Positions 28,301 through 36,472 of a stretch of DNA of 64,000 nt are shown piece after piece (positions within the stretch are counted from its first letter, which is position 1; each line of letters begins with the position of its first letter). The notes under the pieces are model-generated. The model ran no database searches, was not told the DNA's origin, and saw only the letters and a program-made list of their open reading frames with translations. The DNA lies in assembly GCF_003725795.1 (NCBI RefSeq), contig NZ_RBEE01000010.1, forward strand, positions 59,691 through 123,690, given 5' to 3'. The DNA comes from Pedobacter jejuensis (lineage in GTDB: Bacteria; Bacteroidota; Bacteroidia; Sphingobacteriales; Sphingobacteriaceae). The translations under genes were made by a program, and so were the position numbers.

Positions 28301-29495
28301 TCCTATCAAAATATAATAAACCTCCTCCATTTGTACCAATCCACAGATTTCCTAAATTATCTTCGGTGAAACGGTTAACATCATCAAAGGGTAGGCTATT
28401 CTTATCGAGTACGTTATGTTTATATTGAGGAAACTTTATAATATTTTCATGGTAGTAGCTAATTCCTTTTTTAAAAGTTCCAGCCCAGATGACCCCCATT
28501 TGATCTTTAAAAAGCGATGGAATGGCATTCTGAGCTATAGATTTTTGATTGTAATCCTGATTTAACAAATAGGTTACTTTAAAATCTTTCTTATCAACTA
28601 TCGTAATTCCACCATGATCAGTTCCCATCCAAATCAGGCCCTTATTATCCTGCAAAACATTGTAGACGATATTCGATCTGAATTTACCTTGTGTTCCATC
28701 TTTATCAAAGTGTTTAAGTATGTTTTTTTCGGGATTAAAATAATATACCCCTAAAGATGTCGAAGTTGTAAAAAACCATAAATCATTGTCTTTATCTGCA
28801 AAAATAGAATAGGATATTGATTTGCCATGGTTTGCATTACGAAGAATGGAAGACCGGTAAACTACCTTATTTAATTTTGGCTCCAATAAATCGATTGTGC
28901 CATCTTTGTACACAATCCAGGCCTGCCCTTTTCCATTTAAGGATAGCGAAGTCACATCACTCGAATAAATACTTCCTAAACCCTTACTATTATAAAAATG
29001 CTTTGATTGCTTACTTTTTTCATTGTACTTATATATGCCTAAGTTGGCGTAAACAAACCAAAAATTACCTTTACCATCGTTTTTAATTGATTTTATTTCC
29101 GCATCAGGCAGACCAATTGATGCAAGATAAGCCTTTGGCGTTCTTTCGAATCGCTCGGTATAAGGATCATAAATATTATAATTTTGTTTGGTTTGAATCC
29201 ACATTCTGTCATTCGGCCCGGCAAAAATAGCCGATACAAAATCATCACTTAAAGAATTGGGATCTTGAAAATCATGTTTAAAGACCCGAAATTTATGGCC
29301 ATCGTACCGGTTGAGGCCAGAAAACGTTCCAAACCACATAAACCCTTTTTTATCTTGATGAATACTTAAAACCTGATTATTGGAAAGACCATTCAAAATT
29401 GTTAATTGCGAAAACTGATAGTGATCAGCTTGCGCCCATATCTTCGTAAAAATAATCACGGACAAAAAAATAGCAGTAAATAAATTTCGAAACAT
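25344..29495 (-). CDS. hybrid two-component system (HTCS) sensor kinase/regulator of PUL2
   Basis: The 1383-residue protein has all HTCS parts in order. A signal peptide (ending KIWAQ) comes first, then about 650 residues of propeller repeats (GFMWFGTFSGLNRYDG, NLWIGTNGGGLLYFD), and a Y_Y_Y domain (YHYMMRGFDKKWIDAEN). One membrane helix (LAYLLYFLTLSGLLLYI) leads to HisKA with the phospho-acceptor His in NVSHEFRTPISLI, then HATPase (ERIIFNLLSNAFKFTPPGG). A receiver follows with Asp in LIVSDINMPEMSG and Lys in YLTKPF, and a C-terminal AraC HTH (YEVGFNTPNYFSKSFKTEF). It senses an oligosaccharide in the periplasm and activates transcription directly. It lies downstream of the susCD genes, separated by a strong hairpin. 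Confidence 0.97.
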   Translation of the reverse strand: MFRNLFTAIFLSVIIFTKIWAQADHYQFSQLTILNGLSNNQVLSIHQDKKGFMWFGTFSGLNRYDGHKFRVFKHDFQDPNSLSDDFVSAIFAGPNDRMWIQTKQNYNIYDPYTERFERTPKAYLASIGLPDAEIKSIKNDGKGNFWFVYANLGIYKYNEKSKQSKHFYNSKGLGSIYSSDVTSLSLNGKGQAWIVYKDGTIDLLEPKLNKVVYRSSILRNANHGKSISYSIFADKDNDLWFFTTSTSLGVYYFNPEKNILKHFDKDGTQGKFRSNIVYNVLQDNKGLIWMGTDHGGITIVDKKDFKVTYLLNQDYNQKSIAQNAIPSLFKDQMGVIWAGTFKKGISYYHENIIKFPQYKHNVLDKNSLPFDDVNRFTEDNLGNLWIGTNGGGLLYFDRKQNTYTKYKHDPRNPNSISSDIVVSLLVDHDGKLWIGTYWGGLDCFDGKKFEHFKHDETKPGSISDDRVWKIFEDSSKQLWVGTLAGGLNLYDRATKTFRHYGPEKKNSITFGYVPALFEDSNQNLWVGGWGIDVLNHKTGKFRHFTRNLKNPYSLVQNNVSSIIEDSRKLIWIGTREGLSVYDPSTAKFNNFRKENGLPDNTILGILEDDDNNIWLSTANGISMVKVSRKGSKYLLRFQYFDDSDGLQGKEFNENAAYKTKAGELIFGGANGFNIFKPSKIQITKNKINLVFTDFQVFNKSIKPKESVEGHLLLQKSITETENIELKHNENAFGIEFAALNFFNSKKLTYHYMMRGFDKKWIDAENDIRKASYTNLNPGNYEFLVRVIDPDVPGSLEERTLKIQILPPFWKTNLAYLLYFLTLSGLLLYIRYRGIQKLKKEFAIDQERAENKHILAAERQDAERIHELDLMKIKFLTNVSHEFRTPISLIMAPADKMLQNAESLDQKHQIQIIKRNAYRLLSLVNQLLDFRKLEVQELKFLGTPGDIVPFIADIVHSFSDVAEAKQIGFDFDSEVEHYHTVFDHDKIERIIFNLLSNAFKFTPPGGHVTVLLSLKSNTSNMDCSMLEIKIIDTGIGIPEDKLNKIFERFYQSNVPSSMLNQGSGIGLSIVKEFVNIHAGEISVESEVNQGSCFTINLPLKLSEHLPNVYNKAVAENNLPVAKKKIDLRKPKVLLVEDNEDFRFYLKDSLKDIFSIQDAVNGKDGWQKALALHPDLIVSDINMPEMSGTELCRKIKNDIRTAHIPFILLTALSEETEQVKGLEVGANDYLTKPFNFEILISKIKNLLILQENFKKTYTKHLQVNLPEIESQSHDEKFIANVLKYVENNIVNPNLSVEELSKQMNMSRVSLYKKILLLTGKSPVEFIRSYRLQKAAQLFEKSQLNVVEVSYEVGFNTPNYFSKSFKTEFKMLPSEYIALLRKKDLN

Positions 29496-29621
29496 AGGAA
29501 TAACTATTTGGCGATGCTCTGAGGATTTAGAAGGTATAATTTAGAGATAAATTTCTGTTCAGCTAACATATTCAGCATTTATTTCAAAAATCGGGCTTTT
29601 TTTATAATCGGTTTTAGCCAC

Positions 29622-29651
29622 AAAGTCTGCTGATAATAATCAGCAGACTTT
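29622..29651 (-). terminator. perfect 13-bp stem hairpin after the susCD operon
   Basis: AAAGTCTGCTGAT (29622-29634) and ATCAGCAGACTTT (29639-29651) pair perfectly around AATA, 27 bp after the SusD stop codon. Probably the terminator of the tandem susCD operon, isolating the HTCS gene. Confidence 0.75.
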
Positions 29652-29678
29652 TAAAAAGAGATGCATTAACAATAATAC

Positions 29679-31430
29679 TTACCAGCCAGGAGTTTGGATT
29701 AAGGCAGTATTTTTTAACATTTCCCCTATTTGCATTGGTAATAAATAATTCCGCTCTTTAAATACATGCAATCGTAAAGAGTTTACAATATCATACTTAT
29801 AACCTGTTGGAAATTGCGGAGATATGGTTACTCTGGTTGGACTCATTAACTTATTGTAACCATTAAAAAATGTTTCTGCAAGTTTCCATCTTCGAACATC
29901 ATCCCAGCGCTTATCTTCATTATAAAGTTCTATGCGTCGTTCATTCTGCACAAAACTCCTCATTTCTGTTTGCGTCATTCCTATTTTCATTCCATAATTA
30001 GCATCTGTACCGGCATTTATTCCTGCTCTACTTCTAAGCTCCCGAATCGGACCATAAGCATCTGCAGTTCTTCCAATTTCGTTTAATGCTTCGGCTTTAA
30101 TTAATAGAATTTCTGCATAACGAATTAATATCCAATTTCGATTTGTGGTGCCACTGTTCCCGGTCAATCCTTCATCAAGTGTTTTTCGACAAAAATAGCC
30201 CGAGCTACCAGAAGTTCCTGCATCTTGATAAAATCCATCCGTTGGTGCGCCAACATATGTATTAACAGCAATTTTGGTATTGGTGCTGGTACTAAACCAT
30301 AATGCCTGATTGAATATAATAGAATAACCAAATCTTGGATCACGATTTTTATATGGGTCTTGCGGGTTATAAAGTGGCGACTCTGTTATGGATTTTCCGT
30401 CAACCATTGGAAAAACATCAACAACATTCTGAGTAGGATTGCCAGACCGGTTTCCGCTTCTTGTTTGTGGCAGATAAAACGTTTCAAAATCTCGGTTGGG
30501 CGGTTGATTTACAAAGAAAATATGTTCCTTATTTCTACGCTGTAAAAACATGTTGTAAAAACCATAACCAGGATTTGGATTGGCATTTTCTACATTTAAG
30601 GTATAACCAAGCGCTATAACAGCTTCAGCGGCATCTAACACTTTTTGCCAGCGCATAACATCAAAATTAGGATAACCCGCAACAGCAATACGCTCAGGCG
30701 TTTTAGTACCACCAGGTACACTAGGCCAAGTATTTCCATTAAATAGTGGGCTTGCTGCAAAGAGCAATATTTTAGCTTTTACAGCTAACGCTGCACCCTT
30801 GGTAACACGGCCGTAATCGTTGCCCATTTGGTCTATTGGTAAATCTGCCGCGGCAGCATCCAATTCTTTTACAACATAATCAACACAATTACTAAACGTA
30901 CTTCTAGGAACTGTTATAATTTCATCTCCAGGGAATAATGTTTCTCCAACAATTGGAACACCTCCAAAAGTGATTAATAAATTATAATAATACCATGCTC
31001 TTAACATTTTGGCTTCTGCAATTAACCTTTTTTTGGTTACTTCTTTAAATGGCATTACTGGCATTTTCGATAAAAACAGGTTTAACCTTCTAATATTTTG
31101 ATAAGGTAGCACCCAGGTTTCATTAAATACGGTCGTATTATCAGCCGTATAAGTAGAACCATATAATATTAGTGGTCTTCTAGCCGGATTGAGGTTTACA
31201 TATTCTGAATCATCAGTAGCTTGCTCTGTGCTACCAGCTTCGTACCTATCCTTATCATAAGAATACCCTATTTCCATATAAACCCGGGTTAGAAAGCTAA
31301 TAGCATTTACGCTATCTGTAAAAACTGTTTCCTCATTAAGGGCATTATTCGATTTATTATCCAAAAAAGTTGATTTTTTACAGGCAATTGCTGCTATACA
31401 AATCAATAAAATAATGGTAATCTTTTTCAT
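29679..31430 (-). CDS. SusD/RagB family lipoprotein (second pair of PUL2)
   Basis: A 583-residue lipoprotein: MKKITIILLICIAAIACKKS has a short signal with the lipid-accepting cysteine at IACKK. SusD signatures include LIAEAKMLRAWYYYNLLITFGGVPI, GRVTKGAALAVKAKILLFAASPLF and the C-terminal VQNERRIELYNEDKRWDDVRRWK. It binds glycans at the cell surface with the SusC encoded 9 bp upstream. It is the last gene of the four-gene susC-susD-susC-susD run. Confidence 0.95.
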   Translation of the reverse strand: MKKITIILLICIAAIACKKSTFLDNKSNNALNEETVFTDSVNAISFLTRVYMEIGYSYDKDRYEAGSTEQATDDSEYVNLNPARRPLILYGSTYTADNTTVFNETWVLPYQNIRRLNLFLSKMPVMPFKEVTKKRLIAEAKMLRAWYYYNLLITFGGVPIVGETLFPGDEIITVPRSTFSNCVDYVVKELDAAAADLPIDQMGNDYGRVTKGAALAVKAKILLFAASPLFNGNTWPSVPGGTKTPERIAVAGYPNFDVMRWQKVLDAAEAVIALGYTLNVENANPNPGYGFYNMFLQRRNKEHIFFVNQPPNRDFETFYLPQTRSGNRSGNPTQNVVDVFPMVDGKSITESPLYNPQDPYKNRDPRFGYSIIFNQALWFSTSTNTKIAVNTYVGAPTDGFYQDAGTSGSSGYFCRKTLDEGLTGNSGTTNRNWILIRYAEILLIKAEALNEIGRTADAYGPIRELRSRAGINAGTDANYGMKIGMTQTEMRSFVQNERRIELYNEDKRWDDVRRWKLAETFFNGYNKLMSPTRVTISPQFPTGYKYDIVNSLRLHVFKERNYLLPMQIGEMLKNTALIQTPGW

Positions 31431-31439
31431 TTTTGTAAA

Positions 31440-34400
31440 TTATAAGTTAACGTTCAAACCTATGTTATAGATGCGTGATGGTGGGTATGCCTGACGATCA
31501 TTGCCCGGTGTTGCCTCCGGATCAATAGCATATAAATTGAATGCTTTAGACCAGGTAATTAAATTATTTCCGCTTGCAAAAAATCTAATACCTTGAAGAC
31601 CAAGTTTTTTTACAATACTTGTAGGAATATCATAAGATAATTCAGCTGTGCGAAGACGTAAGTAATCCCCAGGAACAGCCCAGTAAGTTGAATTAATTCC
31701 TGGATCGCTTATCGATCTCAGCGTGGTTAATACCGGAAACTTAGCATTATCGCCGAGTGCTGGCGTCCATGCCTGTTGATGAACAGCTTGAAGATTAGCA
31801 GAAAACGGACGAATAGCCTCTTCGGTACCACGGAGGTAAAATTTAGTAGCACCTTGAAATAATATGCTTAAACCAACCCCTTTATAATTAAACCCAAACT
31901 GAAACCCAAAAGTATTTTGAGGGGTATTGCTGTAATCTGCAACTACCCTATCCTTATCATCAATTACATTATCTCCGTTAAGGTCGGCATATTTTAAGTC
32001 TCCAGGCCTTTGTATAAAAGTTGATGTTGGACTATTATTTACATCATTCATATCTTTAAAAAAGCCTAAATATTGATAAAGACCTTCTGCTCCAATTGGT
32101 TTACCTACAGCAGACTGCCATGGGTATTGTGGATCAGCAAAGCCATTAAATACTACTGCATTTTTAACATTAGAAAATGTACCTCTAAAATTATATGCAA
32201 ACTCGTTACCAATTGTAGAACGATAGTTTAATTCAAATTCCAAACCTTGCCTGGTAGATTCTCCAATATTCTGCGGAGGTAGTAACACACCCTGAAGATC
32301 AGAAATCAAATTTATCGCAATCAACTGGTCGTATCTTCTGTATTTAAAATAATCTACTAAACCAGTAAGTTTATTATTGAAAAACGCAAAATCCAATCCT
32401 ATATCAAATTGCCTTTCCTTATCCCATGTCACATCTGTGTTTGCTAAAGCGCCTTCTGCATAGCCCGTATTTGCCGATAAAGTTCCGTTTGATTCTCCGA
32501 AGGAATAAATGGTCCCGTTGTTACTCGTTCTGTAAGAATTCGTTGTAGAGGTAGCATAACTTTGCTGATAAGCATATTGTCGTCCTGGAGCCAGTTGGTC
32601 GTTACCAACAATACCCCATGATGCCCGGAATTTTAACAGGTTGATAAATGAAATTCTCTTCTTGAAAAAGTCTTCTTCTGCAATGTTATATGCGGCAGAT
32701 GCAGCAGGGAAAAATCCGTTCTTCTTTTTACCTGTAAATCTATTTGAACCACTTAGTGTACCTGTTACATTTACAATGTATTTATTTTTATAATCGTAAC
32801 CTATTTTGGCAACACGGCTTATCACACTGGCCGGCACAAAATTGTAAGTCAGATCATCACTACGCACATTATTGCTCGATAAACTATAAACACCTAGAAA
32901 ATCGACGTGATGATTTTCTGCAAACTGCCTGCTATACGTTATCAGCGCTTGTGCGGCAAGTCTTCGTTGCGTGCTTCCAGCCGAGCCATTTGTACCATAC
33001 GCATTGCCCAACCTACCAATGGTGTAAACGTTTGCAAAAGCTGGGTCGTAACGTTCAGCACTAGTTAGTGAACCATCTGCCGCGAAAACTGCAGGTCTGA
33101 AAATATATGATGGTAAATTCGTTCTGGTTAAACTCCTCGCAACCGTGTAGTTATTGGTGTAGGCTACTCTACCCTGAACACTTAACCCTTTGGTTATGAA
33201 GTCAAGTTTTTCAGTTGCTGTGGTAGATAACACCATATTATTTTCGTTGTTGCGTCTAAACCCACCGTAGGTAAGTCTTTCGATAATATTTGGTGTTAGA
33301 TAATTTGCACTATTGGCTTGAAACTGACTGTAACCCCAACTTCCATCAGGATTTTTGATTGGGTACGCCATTGGCGATAATGCTAGATAGCTACCGAAAT
33401 CGGCAAAAATATCATCTTTATTTCCATTTGTACTTGGATAAAAAATATTTGGTCTATTGATTTCTCCAATATTTCCGAAAGCATCTAATTGTAATGTCAG
33501 GTTTTTTGTTACACTAATATCAAGGTTGGAGCGATAGTTGAATCTTTTATTATAGAACCCACTATTGATGTTGTCACCTGAATCTTCATAATAATCTTTC
33601 GTGTTACCACCTTGATTAAGATAGCTCAGAGATACAAAATACCTTGCTTTTGTTGTACCGCCACTTATGTCGAAATTGGTTTTTAACTGTGGAGCATATT
33701 TTTTAAAAAGCATTTCCTTCCAATTCACATTGGGATGACCTATCGGGTCAGAACCTGTACGAAAAGCTTCTAAATCAGCTGCACTCCAGGTTGGCCTAAA
33801 TGAAGGGTTTGGGGCATAGGAATTATCATTGATTTCTGCCTGATTTCTTAAAAGTGCTGTATTGTATGAATCAAGATAATCGGGTAGAATTGTTGGTTCT
33901 GAAAGCGCAAAATCAGTGCGAACAGAAATCCTTGGCTTTCCAATCTTTCCTCGCCTGGTGGTAACAATTACAACTCCATTCCCTCCTTTAATTCCATATA
34001 CTGCTGTTTGTGAGGCATCTTTTAATATGGTGATTGATTCTACTTCATTAGCTTCAAGCCTGGAGAATTGCTCATAAGAATATTCAATATTATCAACAAT
34101 AATTAGAGGATTATTTGTGGTACTGGCCACTCCATTTACAGCGTTATTGTTCAAAGATGATTCACCCCTTACCAAAAATGCTGCTCCATCGCTACCCGGT
34201 TGCCCAACTCTTTGTTGTGATATAAATCCAGTTACCCTACCCGCTAAAGTGTTCTGTAAACTACCGGATGGATTTTGACGGATATCATTCCCTGAAACGG
34301 CACTCTGAGCTCCGGTGAGGGTTATCTTTTTTTGTGTTGTGTAGCCAGTTACTACCACTTCTGATAAATCTTGTGAGGCTTGCTGCAAAACAATTTGTGC

Positions 34401-34670
34401 TGAGTTGTTGCCGCTAATAGAAATTTCTCGATTAACGTACCCTATCAATCTAACGATTAAGGTATTTCCGGTGCCTCTTAGTGTTAATTTATACTCTCCG
34501 TTACCGTTTGTTGATGTTCGGTTTTCAGTTCCTTTTTCTTCAACAATTGCACCTGGCAAGGGTCCCTGAACATCACGCACCACACCACTAATTGTTTTAC
34601 TTTGTGCATTTGCATAGTTTGTAATTAGCAGCAGTAAAAATACTATGCTAAAAAATTTAAATTTTTTCAT
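31440..34670 (-). CDS. SusC/RagA family TonB-dependent transporter (second pair of PUL2)
   Basis: The 1076-residue protein has a signal peptide (ANAQ), an N-terminal carboxypeptidase-regulatory-like domain (ISGVVRDVQGPLPGAIVEEKG, residues about 27-100), a TonB-box-like EVVVTGYTTQ and a plug with FLVRGESSLNN, PLIIVDNIEY, ESITILKDASQTAVYGIKGGNGVVIVTTRRG. The outer-membrane barrel follows. It pairs with the SusD 9 bp downstream. It starts 24 bp after the preceding SusD gene, so the four genes are one operon. Standard length and layout, in contrast to the other SusC of this locus. Confidence 0.96.
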   Translation of the reverse strand: MKKFKFFSIVFLLLLITNYANAQSKTISGVVRDVQGPLPGAIVEEKGTENRTSTNGNGEYKLTLRGTGNTLIVRLIGYVNREISISGNNSAQIVLQQASQDLSEVVVTGYTTQKKITLTGAQSAVSGNDIRQNPSGSLQNTLAGRVTGFISQQRVGQPGSDGAAFLVRGESSLNNNAVNGVASTTNNPLIIVDNIEYSYEQFSRLEANEVESITILKDASQTAVYGIKGGNGVVIVTTRRGKIGKPRISVRTDFALSEPTILPDYLDSYNTALLRNQAEINDNSYAPNPSFRPTWSAADLEAFRTGSDPIGHPNVNWKEMLFKKYAPQLKTNFDISGGTTKARYFVSLSYLNQGGNTKDYYEDSGDNINSGFYNKRFNYRSNLDISVTKNLTLQLDAFGNIGEINRPNIFYPSTNGNKDDIFADFGSYLALSPMAYPIKNPDGSWGYSQFQANSANYLTPNIIERLTYGGFRRNNENNMVLSTTATEKLDFITKGLSVQGRVAYTNNYTVARSLTRTNLPSYIFRPAVFAADGSLTSAERYDPAFANVYTIGRLGNAYGTNGSAGSTQRRLAAQALITYSRQFAENHHVDFLGVYSLSSNNVRSDDLTYNFVPASVISRVAKIGYDYKNKYIVNVTGTLSGSNRFTGKKKNGFFPAASAAYNIAEEDFFKKRISFINLLKFRASWGIVGNDQLAPGRQYAYQQSYATSTTNSYRTSNNGTIYSFGESNGTLSANTGYAEGALANTDVTWDKERQFDIGLDFAFFNNKLTGLVDYFKYRRYDQLIAINLISDLQGVLLPPQNIGESTRQGLEFELNYRSTIGNEFAYNFRGTFSNVKNAVVFNGFADPQYPWQSAVGKPIGAEGLYQYLGFFKDMNDVNNSPTSTFIQRPGDLKYADLNGDNVIDDKDRVVADYSNTPQNTFGFQFGFNYKGVGLSILFQGATKFYLRGTEEAIRPFSANLQAVHQQAWTPALGDNAKFPVLTTLRSISDPGINSTYWAVPGDYLRLRTAELSYDIPTSIVKKLGLQGIRFFASGNNLITWSKAFNLYAIDPEATPGNDRQAYPPSRIYNIGLNVNL

Positions 34671-34694
34671 TTTGCGTATCTTTTACATTCTTAA

Positions 34695-36461
34695 TTACCA
34701 TCCAAAATTTTGTCTCAATGCCGAATTTTTAACCGTCTCATCATAAGGAAATGGATTATGATAGAGTTTATCCTGAAAAGCAATGCTTACCACAGGAATG
34801 ATTTCATGCGTGTAAGAACCATTTGCTTCTCTTGTAATCTTCATACCAGTGAGGGTTTTATTCAACTCTGTATTTGCATTTTTCCAACGGCGAACATCAT
34901 AGAATCGATGTTCTTCGAAAGAAAGTTCAATTCTCCTTTCGTTTCTGATAATATCTCTCATAGCCGCTTGAGATGTGCCTGATGGAATTCCATATCGGGC
35001 ATCAGTACCAGCATTTATACCGGCACGCTTCCGTATTTCGATAATTTCTTTCACGGCATCTTCAGTTCTTCCGCCTAATTCATTTAATGCCTCTGCATTA
35101 TTAAGCAGAATTTCGGCATACCTGAAATAAATAAAATTGTGGCTCTGTTGAGAATAGGTGGTACCGGTAACAAAGTTCCCCATAAACTTTCTAAGGTAAT
35201 AGCCGGTTCGGGTTTGTGTTACCAGGTTATTATTGGGTTTGTCTCTTCCGCCTTCAAATGTTTCAACTGCTCTGTTGAGCCAATTATAATTAGCAGCTGA
35301 TGGCGTATTAGCATTAGAAAAGAAAACGGTTACGTAAAATCGAGGGTCGCGATTTGCATAAGGACTAGCCGGGTCATATCCATTTGGATTTGTTGTAGAT
35401 TTTAAATCCTGGCTTATTGGTTTACCGTTTATGGTTGTAAACGCATCAACAAAATTTTGTGTTGGATTGGTTCTGCCTCCACCAGCAATAGCGGCAAATC
35501 CTACATATCCAACGGGTGCATTGTTGTTCTCAATATCAAAATTATTTACACTTTGCTTTGCAAAAATTACTTCCGAATTTTTTTTATTGATGAAAATATT
35601 TCTGTAACCAGATGCAGCAGCTCCTGTTTGTAAGGAGTAATAATTCCCTAATGCTTTAAACTCTGCTACAGCATCAACAACTTTCTGCCAGCGAGTAATG
35701 TCCGTGGTTAAGTATCCTGTAAGTTTTTTAAGTTCTGAATCTGCCTCTACTCCTCCTCCATTAAAAAGCGGACTAGCAGCATAAAGATAAAGCCTGCATT
35801 TTAAAGCGACGGCTGCACCCTGGACAATGCGGCCAAAGTTATTTGCATTAGAATCGTTATCCGGATACAGATCTGGTTTTATCGCATCACATTCGCTTGC
35901 AATGTAATTTACGCATTCTTCAAAAGTATTTCTTTTGAGTTGAAGGTTATCATTTAAAGTAAATACATTGTCTGAAATTAATGGAACACCACCGTAACGC
36001 TGTAAAAGTTGAAAATATAAGAAAGCCCTTATAAATCTGGCTTCGGCATTAAAACGTTTTGTACGGATTGGATTACCGGCAGGCACAGGTATTTTCGCAC
36101 TATTTGCAAGAAAAATATTTGCCTGCCTTATTCCAAAATAAGCATTGCTGAAATATTGGTCGGGATTATTAACAACACTTACAATTCCATTGGTATAATA
36201 AGTAATGGATGAAATAGGGACAATTGAAACCGCATCATCAGTTGCTGCATCCAAAAAATCTCCTCCAACACGGGCAAAGCCAGTTGGTAAAAATGTGTAA
36301 ATATTATTAAGAAATTCTTGCGCCCTAACCGCATTTAAATCTGCCGGGTCAAAAATGATATCATACGTATCTAAATCCTTTGGCTCGTCTTCGAATTTTT
36401 TACAAGATTGAAGAGCCATCAAGCAGACAAAAAATAAATATATTGAAAAAGATTTTCTCAT
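34695..36461 (-). CDS. SusD/RagB family lipoprotein (first pair of PUL2)
   Basis: A 588-residue lipoprotein with signal MRKSFSIYLFFVCLMALQSCKK, cysteine in LQSCKK. The SusD core shows FNAEARFIRAFLYFQLLQRYGGVPLI, GRIVQGAAVALKCRLYLYAASPLF and the C-terminal IIRNERRIELSFEEHRFYDVRRWKN. It follows its SusC partner by 11 bp. The two SusD proteins of this locus share a closely similar layout, suggesting that the tandem pairs arose by duplication and now take up related oligosaccharides. Confidence 0.95.
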   Translation of the reverse strand: MRKSFSIYLFFVCLMALQSCKKFEDEPKDLDTYDIIFDPADLNAVRAQEFLNNIYTFLPTGFARVGGDFLDAATDDAVSIVPISSITYYTNGIVSVVNNPDQYFSNAYFGIRQANIFLANSAKIPVPAGNPIRTKRFNAEARFIRAFLYFQLLQRYGGVPLISDNVFTLNDNLQLKRNTFEECVNYIASECDAIKPDLYPDNDSNANNFGRIVQGAAVALKCRLYLYAASPLFNGGGVEADSELKKLTGYLTTDITRWQKVVDAVAEFKALGNYYSLQTGAAASGYRNIFINKKNSEVIFAKQSVNNFDIENNNAPVGYVGFAAIAGGGRTNPTQNFVDAFTTINGKPISQDLKSTTNPNGYDPASPYANRDPRFYVTVFFSNANTPSAANYNWLNRAVETFEGGRDKPNNNLVTQTRTGYYLRKFMGNFVTGTTYSQQSHNFIYFRYAEILLNNAEALNELGGRTEDAVKEIIEIRKRAGINAGTDARYGIPSGTSQAAMRDIIRNERRIELSFEEHRFYDVRRWKNANTELNKTLTGMKITREANGSYTHEIIPVVSIAFQDKLYHNPFPYDETVKNSALRQNFGW

Positions 36462-36472
36462 GATTTTTGTGA